Of a stretch of 9,288 nucleotides of DNA, positions 1 through 6,630 are shown one piece after another. Source of the stretch: an uncultured Halomicronema sp. Lineage in GTDB: Bacteria; Cyanobacteriota; Cyanobacteriia; Phormidesmidales; Phormidesmidaceae. How positions within the stretch are numbered: position 1 is the stretch's first letter; every line of letters begins with the position of its first letter. The notes beneath the pieces are model-generated. The model ran no database searches and was not told the origin of the DNA. It worked only from the letters and a program-made list of their open reading frames with translations. The stretch lies in the NCBI GenBank assembly GCA_937897665.1, contig CALCPB010000120.1, positions 1 through 9,288 of the forward strand, read 5' to 3'. The position numbers and the translations under genes were made by a program.

Positions 1-532
1 GCTCTAAGGCGTGGTGCTGACCTTTCCAGAAGCCGCCCTGCTGGATAATTTTCTGATTCTTAAAGCCAAGTTTCTCCAGCAATCTTTTAGACGCGATGTT
101 GTCTAGCATCACCTGGGCAATGACGAAGCTCAGTCCTTTCGTCTCGAACCCATATTGAAGAATTGCCGATAACGCTTCACTCATGATGCCTTGTCGCCAA
201 AACCCACTAGCTAGCTCATAACCCATCTCAGCGCCCTTGACCGCTGGATCTGGATGCCACGAAAACCCGCAAGAACCAACGATATGTTGGGTTGCCTTGA
301 GTTCAAGTCCCCAGCGTACGCCGTGTCCATCCCTAAAAATTTCGGCTCTACGCTCAATTACTTTGAGTGCTTCACCAAGCGTCTGGAATGTTTCAAGGTT
401 GTGAAATTCAGTAACCTTTGGATCTGCAAACACAGCAAAGATATCTGGGCCATCTTCCAAGGTGGTTTGCCGCAGCCACAGCCGCTCCGTCTCAAGATAT
501 GGAAACGGCTCTGAAACAGAATCGTTGCTCAT
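1..532 (-). CDS. GNAT-family N-acetyltransferase (RimJ/RimL type), 3' end cut by window edge
   Basis: I read 177 codons from the ATG at 532 to the window edge with no stop. The protein begins MSNDSVSEPFPYLETERLWL, the usual opening of RimJ/RimL-like acetyltransferases. The acetyl-CoA pyrophosphate-binding motif is at about residues 102-121 (EMGYELASGFWRQGIMSEAL, with the RQGIMS turn at 113-118). Motif B follows at 145-157 (NIASKRLLEKLGF). Family members are usually about 170-190 residues, so only a few C-terminal residues should be missing. The family moves an acetyl group from acetyl-CoA to an amine, often a protein N-terminus or a small molecule; the substrate here cannot be told. It lies 175 bp downstream of the HipA-like gene in the same direction, with a possible terminator between them, so it is probably a separate transcript. 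No good Shine-Dalgarno site is seen. The sampled base composition is lower in GC than the rest of the window. Confidence 0.9.
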   Translation of the reverse strand, partial: MSNDSVSEPFPYLETERLWLRQTTLEDGPDIFAVFADPKVTEFHNLETFQTLGEALKVIERRAEIFRDGHGVRWGLELKATQHIVGSCGFSWHPDPAVKGAEMGYELASGFWRQGIMSEALSAILQYGFETKGLSFVIAQVMLDNIASKRLLEKLGFKNQKIIQQGGFWKGQHHALE

Positions 533-639
533 TGGAATGACACTCAAATACCCCTGAAATGGTAGCAACGATAATCGCTCCCCAATCCTTAGCGAGCTTT
601 TCCAATTTTGTATGGATGTGGAATGTGTGCGGTTGGGCT

Positions 640-676
640 GATAAAGAAACTTTGAACGCTGCTCAGCTTGAGCAGC
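640..676 (-). terminator. Possible intrinsic terminator after the HipA-like kinase gene
   Basis: A perfect 8-bp stem (GCTGCTCA at 658-665 and TGAGCAGC at 669-676) closes a 3-nt loop. On the minus strand it starts about 32 bp after the stop codon at 708-710. It is followed by a moderately T-rich tail (GTTCAAAGTTTCTTTATC). The stem is strong but the T tract is interrupted, so termination may be incomplete. The hairpin itself is seen; its role is inferred. Confidence 0.45.
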
Positions 677-707
677 AGGCGACAATGGCTACGAGGCTAG
701 CCAGCGA

Positions 708-1547
708 TCAAGAATTTTTGCGATCGCCCTGTGTCGATTCGTGCGCCTGAGAATGGTGGGCTAGCCAGGTATTCATAAACGGTCGGGGAGACTTCAGCCG
801 CTTCCACAAAAATGCCGCATAGGCTTGCCGGCGTCGTTCAAGTTGGTCAGCAGAAGCAGGCTGGGGTGACGCGAGTAGCGGTGCTAAAAAGCAATCAGGA
901 ATTTTCGCGATCGCCGCTTGTAGCACAGGGGCAGAAAGTTTTGCTGCCAGGGGCTCATCCCACTGATCTAGCATCTGGGCGCGGGGCCAAAAGAGATGTT
1001 GAGCCATCGCATATTGCTCCTGCCGAGGCGAATGTTCCCTCACGGCTGTCCAGTTGTACTGAAAGGGCAGCGCCGCCCCATGGTCAATCAGCCAGAGCTG
1101 ACCTTGGTACCACATGAGATTGGGATTGTGGCGGCGGCGATCGACATTCATCACCAAACTATCGAGCCAGAGCACCTGGCAGGCCAACGCCTCGTCAACC
1201 ACCTCAATCTCTTCGGGCCGAAGATCTCGGGCTCCCGGTAGGTATTGAAACCCTAAGTTGAGGCCGCTGCTGGCGCTAAGGAGATCGAGCAATTCATCTT
1301 CTTGATCGTCACTGGGGGTGGCCGCGTCGATCACAATGAGAGCCTGAGCGGGCACCCACAAATCCAAGGCTTCGGCCAACGCGGCCACCACAATCTCGGC
1401 GACTAAAGCGGCGGTACCCTGCGCTGCGCCCCTGAGCTTGGTGAAAAAATAACCCGCTGCCGTTTCTACTACCACGGGACGCGAGCTCCCTCGTCGCTGA
1501 GACGAGACCACCCGGCGAGCCTGATAGACGGGCAAACCTTTCTGCAT
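708..1547 (-). CDS. HipA-like kinase domain protein (HipA_2-type), stand-alone
   Basis: The product is 279 residues. It matches the HipA-like kinase family, distant relatives of the HipA Ser/Thr kinase. Visible motifs, numbered from the chosen ATG: FFTKLRGAAQG with the probable ATP-binding Lys at 37; LWLDSLVMNVDRRRHNPN, giving the catalytic-loop Asp at 136 and Asn at 141/143; and LWLIDHGAAL with the metal-binding Asp at 155. An open frame continues upstream to a GTG at 1637, only 8 bp after the menF stop. I prefer the ATG at 1547 because family members normally begin right at the segment aligning with MQKGLPVYQARRV. Neither start has a clear ribosome-binding site. No HipB-like DNA-binding partner lies beside it, so this is not a classical HipBA toxin-antitoxin pair. 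The substrate is unknown. It lies downstream of menF in the same direction and could be co-transcribed with it. Confidence 0.85.
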   Translation of the reverse strand: MQKGLPVYQARRVVSSQRRGSSRPVVVETAAGYFFTKLRGAAQGTAALVAEIVVAALAEALDLWVPAQALIVIDAATPSDDQEDELLDLLSASSGLNLGFQYLPGARDLRPEEIEVVDEALACQVLWLDSLVMNVDRRRHNPNLMWYQGQLWLIDHGAALPFQYNWTAVREHSPRQEQYAMAQHLFWPRAQMLDQWDEPLAAKLSAPVLQAAIAKIPDCFLAPLLASPQPASADQLERRRQAYAAFLWKRLKSPRPFMNTWLAHHSQAHESTQGDRKNS

Positions 1548-1645
1548 TTCTGACTGATTCAAGGTTTGGCAATGGGTTAAGACTGACGTATGGCGCTCGC
1601 CGATCGCTCGCCGCTTTGATTCACCAGGATTCTCCACGGCAGGCG

Positions 1646-3067
1646 CTACCCCAAGGCGTTTGCTAGCGCCTGCAGCTTCAGCTGAATTTCCGCCAGCTCT
1701 TTTTCCGGATCAGAGCCAGCGACAATGCCCGCCCCTGCATAGAGTCGCGCCTGCTGATTTTGAATGAGGGCCGAGCGAATACCGACGATAAACTCGCTGT
1801 TGCCGTAGGGATCGACCCAGCCTAGCGGGGCAGCATACAGTCCGCGATCGCAGGTCTCACTCTGACGAATTAGCTCACAGGCCGCGCGGGTCGGTACCCC
1901 CGCCACCGCTGGGGTCGGGTGTAAAGATTCCACCAGGGCGAGCGGTGAGAGTTGACGGGGCAAATCCGCGCCAATCGGCGTATGCAGATGCTGAATGTTG
2001 GAAAGGCGCAATAGGCCGGGCGGCGTGCTGTAGCAGGGCGTCAGTCCGGCAGCTTCTAGCTGTCGCACGATGAAATCTAAAACCAGCTGATGCTCCCGCT
2101 GCTCTTTGGGGGTATTGAGCAGTTGCTGACCTAGGGCAAAATCGGCGGCAGCGGTCTGGCCGCGCGGGGCTGACCCCGCCAGCGCATCGGTGACTAAACG
2201 GCCCTGACGAATGCTGAGCAGCCGTTCGGGGCTGGCCCCGATAAAGTGACTATCGTGGGCACCGGAAAAAGAAAAAATATAGCAGTCGGGATAGCGCGAT
2301 CGCAGCCGCGGCAGTGCGACCTCGCGCCGAAAGGCATCACGCCGCGTCACATCCAGGGCATGGGCAATGACCTGTTTTTGCAACTGCTGGGCCTCAATGG
2401 CTCCCAATGTTTGACGCACCTTTTGCTGTAGGGCCAGCCGCACTGGGTCAGACAGCTGGGGCTGCAGGTCAGACTCGCCCCAGCCCGCTAACTCAACGGG
2501 CCGCTGACCGGGGGTAAACGCCTGAAGTTTGCCCACCTGCTCCGCGATCGTGCGGGCGAGGGGCTCGAGCCGCGTCTGGGGGCTGAGTCGCACATTGGCG
2601 ATTAGCGTGCAGCGGTGCCGGTGGCGCACGACTTGCCAGCGGGTCAGCAATAGTGTGGCGGGAGCAAACCCTGCCAGCGCTGGCTTTAGGGTGTCAAAAA
2701 ACGAAAAACTGCAGAAAAAATACGGCCCTTCGCGCCGTTCTGGCAAAGACTTGACCCGCGTTTGCCAGGTTTCTAACGAATGCCGAGCCGCCCGGAAGCG
2801 ATCGCGGCCACTAAAGCTTTCGTCAATTAAGGCATCCCAAGCGGCGATCGCCTGCCCCCGCGACGGCGATTCAAAATAGCACTGACGCTGACCCGCTGTC
2901 GGTAAGGTCAACAAGACGGCGAGCGGATCTAGCTGCGGCAGAGGAAACGACAGGCTAGCAATGCGCTCAGCATTGGTCTGGCGAGCCAGGCGCTGGCCGG
3001 TTTTGAGGGCACGAAGAATGGGGGAATATTGCGGAAGGGTATTCGACCGTGAGGGTGCGACTGTCAT
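1646..3067 (-). CDS. menF: Isochorismate synthase (MenF), phylloquinone pathway
   Basis: The 473-residue product has the chorismate-binding fold of MenF/EntC, about residues 215-470. It converts chorismate to isochorismate in the cytoplasm. In cyanobacteria this is the first committed step to phylloquinone, the photosystem I quinone. Key residues, numbered from the ATG at 3067: the catalytic base Lys231 (LQKQVIAHALDV) and the general acid Glu281 (FIGASPERL), exactly 50 residues apart as in EntC and MenF. ALAGSAPRG, EHQLVLDF, LHPTPAVAGVPT and the C-terminal GAGIVAGSDPEKELAEIQLKL, with Mg-binding Glu residues, complete the signature. The frame extends 5 codons upstream to a TTG at 3082. I choose the ATG because MTVAPSR is a natural cyanobacterial MenF opening. 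The usual Arg in the KVVLAR block is His here. The HipA-like gene follows downstream. An anthranilate or aminodeoxychorismate synthase is less likely, given the Lys231 base and the MenF/EntC-like motifs. Confidence 0.93.
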   Translation of the reverse strand: MTVAPSRSNTLPQYSPILRALKTGQRLARQTNAERIASLSFPLPQLDPLAVLLTLPTAGQRQCYFESPSRGQAIAAWDALIDESFSGRDRFRAARHSLETWQTRVKSLPERREGPYFFCSFSFFDTLKPALAGFAPATLLLTRWQVVRHRHRCTLIANVRLSPQTRLEPLARTIAEQVGKLQAFTPGQRPVELAGWGESDLQPQLSDPVRLALQQKVRQTLGAIEAQQLQKQVIAHALDVTRRDAFRREVALPRLRSRYPDCYIFSFSGAHDSHFIGASPERLLSIRQGRLVTDALAGSAPRGQTAAADFALGQQLLNTPKEQREHQLVLDFIVRQLEAAGLTPCYSTPPGLLRLSNIQHLHTPIGADLPRQLSPLALVESLHPTPAVAGVPTRAACELIRQSETCDRGLYAAPLGWVDPYGNSEFIVGIRSALIQNQQARLYAGAGIVAGSDPEKELAEIQLKLQALANALG

Positions 3068-3503
3068 AGAGCGTGATAACAACCGATGTCAAAACAGAAT
3101 TTATTAAAGAAAGTCAACCCGTTCAACTGACGAGATAAGGGCTCAACGCCTGACCAGCGCTTTCTTCATGGTCGCATCAATTTTGGAGTCCACCGGGTAC
3201 AACCTATGAAGAAGCATTAAGCTATCGGTCATCCGCAATGGCCAATGCAGTTTTTTCAACGATGGCGATCGCGACTCGAATGGGCGGTTTTTTCCGGACG
3301 GTTGCAGGGATTTGGCAAACCTCAACCTTGACGAAGATCAATGGCTCTGAGTCGCCCTTCAGCCTCGATGATTGGGGGCGGCGGCTGACTGCACCCGCAA
3401 TCGACGGTAAAGTATCACCCAGCTGTCCCGGTCGGGAGCCACAACCGGTTTCCCGTGGAGCGACAGTCACCCAATTTTCTTCGGCAGGATAACCAACCGT
3501 TTG
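3068..3503. other. 436-base divergent intergenic region between menF and ggt, no convincing gene
   Basis: It must hold the promoters of menF (minus) and ggt (plus). Three short open frames cross it: 3143-3325 and 3222-3470 on minus, 3238-3492 on plus. They overlap one another, lack recognisable motifs and have no good ribosome-binding site, so I do not call them. The plus frame (84 codons, ATG at 3238, ending 11 bp before ggt) is the least unlikely of the three. One HIP1 octamer lies at 3265-3272. On the minus strand two TTGAC-type -35-like hexamers occur within about 65 bp of the menF start, but neither has a well-spaced -10. I see no tRNA, strong terminator or repeat. Confidence 0.6.
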
Positions 3504-5312
3504 ATGATTAGACGTCGTGGCTTACCGTGGGCGATTGCCGGTTTCAGCGCCGGTCTCTTAATTCTTCTGAGTCTGATCTGGCCAATGGCGGGGCGATCGC
3601 AGGTCAGTCATATGGCTACGGGCAAGGGCGGCGCGGTGGCCAGCGTCGATCACCGCGCCACACAGGTGGGCATTGATGTGCTCCAAGCCGGGGGAAATGC
3701 CGTGGATGCGGCGGTTGCGCCGGCAGCGGCGCTGGGCGTTTCCGTCCCCTTTTCGGCGGGTATCGGGGGCGGCGGCTTTATGGTGATTTACGACCCGGCG
3801 CGGGAGTTGGTCGTCACTTTAGATGGTCGAGAAACAGCCCCTGCTACTACCACCCCTAATCTGTTTGTTGATCCAGATAGTGCCACAGGTGAGCCGCTGC
3901 CGTTTTTTCCTAACCGCATTACCAGCGGCCTGGCGGTGGGTGTTCCCGGCACGCCGCTGAACTGGCAAACGGCGCTGTCGCGATACGGTACGAAATCACT
4001 GGCAGAGGTGCTGCAGCCCGCGATCACCCTAGCGCAAACGGGCTTTACCGTAGACGCCACCTTTGCTGAGCAGATTGAGCGCAACCAAGACCGCTTTACG
4101 GCCTTTACCAGCACGCAGCAGCTTTATCTGCCGCAGGGGCAGGTGCCGCCAGTCGGCAGCCAGTTTCGCAATCCCGACATGGCCCGCACGTATGAATTGC
4201 TGGCAGAGCAGGGGGTGAATGCTTTATATCGTGGCGAAATTGGTCGGGAGCTCGCCCAAACGGTGCAAGCGCCGCCCGTGGTGGCAGCGCCCTCGTTCAC
4301 CGTGTGGCCCGGTGGTCTCACCGAAACTGACCTTGATCGCTACGAAGTGCGGGTGCGGCCGCCGGTTGAGAGTGACTATCGCGGCTACCGGCTGTATGGC
4401 ATGGGGTTGCCCAGCAGCGGTGGCATCACTGTGGCGCAGACGTTGAATTTGCTGGCGGGCTATGAGCTGGGTCAGCTAGAACGACCTGCCGCGCTGCACT
4501 GGCTCATTGAGGCGGAACGGCTGGCCTTTAGCGATCGCAACGTTTATCTAGGCGATGCCGAATACGTGGATGTGCCCGTCGCCGGACTGTTAAACCCAGA
4601 CTATGCTGACCAGCGCCGTTCGGCAATGCCGCCGCAAGCGCCCCCCGATGTCGCGAACTATCGGGCGCTTGCGGGCAATCCGCTGCCCTATCAGCAAGAT
4701 CCTAGTCCCAGCCTGACGGCCCCCCAAGCCTTGCAACCCGTTGACGATGGGGGCGGCGTCTCCACGTCTCACATTACGGTAGTGGATGCTGACGGCCTGA
4801 CGGTGTCCTACACTCTGACGTTAGAATCCACCGGCGGCTCGGGCATCGTGGTGCCCGGCTATGGCTTTATTCTCAATAATGAGCTGACGGATTTCACTCT
4901 AGAGCTGCCTCATCCTAACGTTCCGGAGCCCGGCAAACGCCCCCGCAGCAGCATGTCCCCTACTATTGCCATCGCGCCAGACGGCAGTGTGCTGGCGTTT
5001 GGTTCGCCTGGCGGCTCCACGATTATCACCACAGTGTTAGGCATTGCCGTCAATGTGATCGATTTCGGACTTGATTTAGAGGCCGCGATCGCTGCCCCGC
5101 GACTATCTCAGCGCAATAGTGGCCTGACCACCGTCGATCAAGGGTTTGAAACGACGACCATTGGTGAAGCCTTGTCGGCGACTGGCCACCAGCTGCAACC
5201 AACAGCAGAAATTGGTGCTGCTACCGGAATTCTTGTCAAGCCAGACGGGGCAATTCTGGCCGTGGCAGAGCCGACTCGGCGGGGTGGCGGCAGCGCGATC
5301 TCCCTGCCCTAG
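3504..5312 (+). CDS. ggt: Gamma-glutamyltransferase (glutathione hydrolase), exported precursor
   Basis: The 602-residue precursor is an N-terminal-nucleophile hydrolase that self-cleaves into two subunits. It removes or transfers the gamma-glutamyl group of glutathione and related peptides. A signal peptide is visible: Arg3-5, then a hydrophobic stretch at about 8-27, with cleavage probably around 29-35, so it acts in the periplasm or outside. The cleavage site and nucleophile is Thr421 (GVSTSHITVVDADG). Arg109 (LDGRETAP) should bind the glutamyl carboxylate. The KRPRSSMSP block and GSPGG (oxyanion hole) are intact. The segment from LNNELTDF to KRP is short, as in Bacillus GGT, so the E. coli lid loop is absent. 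A TTG lies directly before the ATG, and I use the ATG. AGGAT at 3487-3491 is a weak, distant Shine-Dalgarno candidate. The gene is divergent from menF; hli follows 126 bp downstream and seems to have its own promoter. Confidence 0.95.
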   Translation: MIRRRGLPWAIAGFSAGLLILLSLIWPMAGRSQVSHMATGKGGAVASVDHRATQVGIDVLQAGGNAVDAAVAPAAALGVSVPFSAGIGGGGFMVIYDPARELVVTLDGRETAPATTTPNLFVDPDSATGEPLPFFPNRITSGLAVGVPGTPLNWQTALSRYGTKSLAEVLQPAITLAQTGFTVDATFAEQIERNQDRFTAFTSTQQLYLPQGQVPPVGSQFRNPDMARTYELLAEQGVNALYRGEIGRELAQTVQAPPVVAAPSFTVWPGGLTETDLDRYEVRVRPPVESDYRGYRLYGMGLPSSGGITVAQTLNLLAGYELGQLERPAALHWLIEAERLAFSDRNVYLGDAEYVDVPVAGLLNPDYADQRRSAMPPQAPPDVANYRALAGNPLPYQQDPSPSLTAPQALQPVDDGGGVSTSHITVVDADGLTVSYTLTLESTGGSGIVVPGYGFILNNELTDFTLELPHPNVPEPGKRPRSSMSPTIAIAPDGSVLAFGSPGGSTIITTVLGIAVNVIDFGLDLEAAIAAPRLSQRNSGLTTVDQGFETTTIGEALSATGHQLQPTAEIGAATGILVKPDGAILAVAEPTRRGGGSAISLP

Positions 5313-5351
5313 GGGGATTGCGCCGCCGCCGACAATCTACCTAAAGAAATA

Positions 5352-5380
5352 TTGCGATTTATTTCTAGAATGGTTAATAT
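5352..5380 (+). promoter_or_regulatory. Candidate sigma-70-type promoter for the hli gene
   Basis: TTGCGA (5352-5357) and TAATAT (5375-5380) are separated by 17 bp, each matching the consensus at 4 of 6 positions. Transcription would begin near 5387, leaving a leader of about 50 nt before the ATG at 5439. The stretch is AT-rich compared with the flanking ggt end. I looked for the HLR1 repeat bound by RpaB in light-stress promoters and found no convincing copy. Confidence 0.45.
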
Positions 5381-5425
5381 CTAAACATGAAGCAGCGAAC
5401 CCGCTGTTATTGCCCTTGAACCAAC

Positions 5426-5430
5426 AGAGG
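5426..5430 (+). promoter_or_regulatory. Shine-Dalgarno site of the hli gene
   Basis: AGAGG lies 8 nt before the ATG at 5439. It is the clearest ribosome-binding site in the window and supports that start for a very short gene. Confidence 0.65.
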
Positions 5431-5438
5431 TTTTCAAC

Positions 5439-5579
5439 ATGACTGAAGAACAAAAGTTCGGTTTCACCGCATTCGCCGAGAACTGGAATGGCCGTCTGGC
5501 AATGCTGGGTTTTGTGATTGGTCTGACTACCGAATTCGTGACCGGCCAGGGCATCTTGGCTCAGCTAGGTCTGATGTAA
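5439..5579 (+). CDS. hliC: High-light-inducible protein (Hlip/SCP), one-helix chlorophyll-binding protein, HliC-like
   Basis: A 46-residue protein beginning MTEEQKFGFTAFAENWNGRL. It contains the chlorophyll-binding signature ExxNxRxAM at Glu14, Asn17, Arg19, Ala21 and Met22 (ENWNGRLAM), followed by one membrane helix (about 18-40) and a short tail. Hli proteins sit in the thylakoid membrane, bind chlorophyll and carotenoid as dimers, and protect pigment and photosystem assembly under strong light. The short N-terminus ending in FGFTAFAENWNGRLAM matches my memory of Synechocystis HliC (ScpB, 47 residues) better than the longer HliA/HliB; the exact paralogue is an inference. The gene has a good Shine-Dalgarno site, its own promoter candidate and a strong terminator, so it is probably a monocistronic stress-induced transcript independent of ggt. 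Confidence 0.95.
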   Translation: MTEEQKFGFTAFAENWNGRLAMLGFVIGLTTEFVTGQGILAQLGLM

Positions 5580-5601
5580 TTTCGGTTTGATTTGACTGTA
5601 T

Positions 5602-5628
5602 GAGTTTTATCGGATTTCGACAAAACTC
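5602..5628 (+). other. Stem-loop in the hli 3' untranslated region (first)
   Basis: GAGTTTT (5602-5608) pairs with AAAACTC (5622-5628). After one A/C mismatch, TCG (5610-5612) pairs with CGA (5618-5620) around a 5-nt loop. It begins 22 bp after the hli stop codon and is preceded by TTTGACT at 5591-5597. It lacks a following T run, so it is not a good terminator by itself. The structure is seen; any function is unknown. Confidence 0.5.
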
Positions 5629-5634
5629 GTTTGA

Positions 5635-5670
5635 CTCTTGAACTCAGAAATCTTTATTCAAGAGTTCAAG
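5635..5670 (+). other. Stem-loop in the hli 3' untranslated region (second), two alternative registers
   Basis: CTTGAACTC (5637-5645) is a perfect 9-bp complement of GAGTTCAAG (5662-5670). In another register CTCTTGAA (5635-5642) pairs perfectly with TTCAAGAG (5657-5664). The two pairings exclude each other. TTTGACT (5630-5636) sits at its 5' side, repeating the motif before the first stem-loop. The element lies just upstream of the terminator hairpin. Confidence 0.55.
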
Positions 5671-5678
5671 GATTTTGA

Positions 5679-5716
5679 ATAAGGGGGTAAGCATACGCTT
5701 GCTCCCTTATTTTATT
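5679..5716 (+). terminator. Strong intrinsic terminator of the hli transcript
   Basis: A 14-bp stem runs from 5679-5692 to 5697-5710 with the 4-nt loop ATAC. It has perfect outer (ATAAGGG/CCCTTAT) and inner (AAGC/GCTT) blocks, joined by one G-C pair flanked by two G·U wobbles. It is followed by TTTATT. It lies 100 bp after the hli stop codon. The stem could also work for transcription from the right, although the minus-strand tail is less T-rich. Confidence 0.85.
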
Positions 5717-5943
5717 GGGCATCGCGATCGCTTGTGCACGGATCGCTGCAGGGATGCCGGTTCTCGAATTTATCTTGAAATTCGACAGAGTCTCTGACCT
5801 CAGTCGCGATCGCGATGCGATGCCACCGTATCGTGATGTTCCTGAATCGGTTTTTCCCAGGGCCCAGTTGGTAATGGGTGTGTCTTGAGTTAGTTCTCTG
5901 GCGCGAAAAAAGAAGTCACATCTGGGTAGCGCCTGCTCGTGGA
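5711..5943. other. Convergent intergenic stretch with two HIP1 sites and an AT-rich hairpin
   Basis: No gene is seen here. HIP1 octamers lie at 5724-5731 and 5806-5813. A perfect 8-bp inverted repeat, TCGAATTT (5764-5771) and AAATTCGA (5778-5785), has a 6-nt loop and no T tract on either side. It lies between the 3' ends of hli and the minus-strand hypothetical gene. Confidence 0.5.
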
Positions 5944-6369
5944 CTATGCCGGGAAGTCTGAGGAAAAGGGATGCGGTCGGTCTTCGGCTTGAGAGGCGGG
6001 TGAAGTGGGCGATCGCCGCGCAATAGCGGCCAAATCGATCGGCGAGGCGGCCATGTTTTCAAAACTGTGGGGCGGCAATCCAGTCACTTGCTCAAACTGC
6101 GTTGGGGTCAAACCAGTAGAGATCATGGTGGCTTCGCGCCAAGCCTGTAGACGGGTTTGAATTTGTTCTAAGAACGCCAGCCCCCGAGGCAACGGATAGC
6201 GCAGCCAGTTTTGGACTAGCCCTTCGACCAACGCTAACTCGACGGCGTTGTAGGAGTATTGCTGCACCAAAGCCGCGAGTCGCCGATCAAACAGAGCGTC
6301 ATCTCTGCCCGCTAAAGCGTAGCTGTCCACAATATGCTGCAGTCGTTGCCGCTGAATGAGGACGTCCAT
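5944..6369 (-). CDS. Hypothetical protein, 141 residues, function not recognised
   Basis: The frame is open for 198 codons from a TTG at 6540. The first 57 codons read as low-complexity, non-protein-like sequence, so I choose the ATG at 6369 (MDVLIQRQRLQHIVDSYALA). The product is mostly alpha-helical in appearance. It has a Gln-rich N-terminus; a compact central block at about 38-75 (YSYNAVELALVEGLVQNWL followed by PLPRGLAFLEQIQTRLQ); a short FEQVTGLPPHSF motif near 94-105; and a Pro/Ser-rich, probably disordered tail. No signal peptide or membrane segment is seen. The central block has the look of proteins conserved only in cyanobacteria, but that rests on general impression and I cannot name a family. 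It is divergent from codA with 261 bp between them. No clear Shine-Dalgarno site precedes the chosen start. Confidence 0.65.
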   Translation of the reverse strand: MDVLIQRQRLQHIVDSYALAGRDDALFDRRLAALVQQYSYNAVELALVEGLVQNWLRYPLPRGLAFLEQIQTRLQAWREATMISTGLTPTQFEQVTGLPPHSFENMAASPIDLAAIARRSPTSPASQAEDRPHPFSSDFPA

Positions 6370-6526
6370 AATCCCAAAGCACTGTAGATGATCCCCCTGC
6401 TCAAAACAGGATCTTTCGATCTTAGTGCATCGTTGTGATCGCTGTCTAACCGTCTCCTCATCTGGCTGGTGGTGGTTGATGCCATGGACTGCGGGGAAAG
6501 AGGGTGAGGACGCAAGGGTTGAGGGG

Positions 6527-6550
6527 TAAGGCGCTGGCAACTTTGCCTTA
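6527..6550 (+). promoter_or_regulatory. Inverted repeat upstream of codA, possible LysR operator
   Basis: TAAGGC (6527-6532) and GCCTTA (6545-6550) form a perfect 6-bp inverted repeat with a 12-bp spacer, ending 80 bp before the codA start. The same half-site is present in the imperfect palindrome upstream of the LysR gene (8962-8976). LysR-type regulators bind interrupted dyads in such positions. The repeat is seen; the binding role is a guess. Confidence 0.25.
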
Positions 6551-6630
6551 GAGAGCGCAAAGTCTGACTAAAGAACGGTTTGGGCCCCTGACAGCCGGTA
6601 TTCTAGGGAAGCTGATGACCAGAGTTCCGC

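Noticed and set aside
559..750. 63-codon plus-strand open frame
   Set aside because: It overlaps the end of the HipA-like gene and contains the probable terminator hairpin at 658-676. No motif or ribosome-binding site is seen.
708..1547. HipBA toxin-antitoxin module
   Set aside because: The kinase belongs to a shorter HipA-like family and no small helix-turn-helix antitoxin gene is next to it.
5316..5337. GATTG/CAATC inverted repeat as ggt terminator
   Set aside because: The stem is only 5 bp with a 12-nt loop and has no T tract.
5313..5438. HLR1 (RpaB-binding) repeat in the hli promoter
   Set aside because: GTTAATAT at 5373-5380 resembles one half-site at 6 of 8 positions, but no second half-site with the 2-bp spacing is present.
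5146..5442. 98-codon plus-strand frame across the ggt end and hli leader
   Set aside because: It is out of frame with ggt over half its length and covers the hli promoter and ribosome-binding site. The real gene there is hli at 5439.
6370..6540. TTG-started 57-codon extension of the hypothetical gene
   Set aside because: Its translation is low-complexity and unlike a protein, and it would fill the divergent control region. The ATG at 6369 is more natural.
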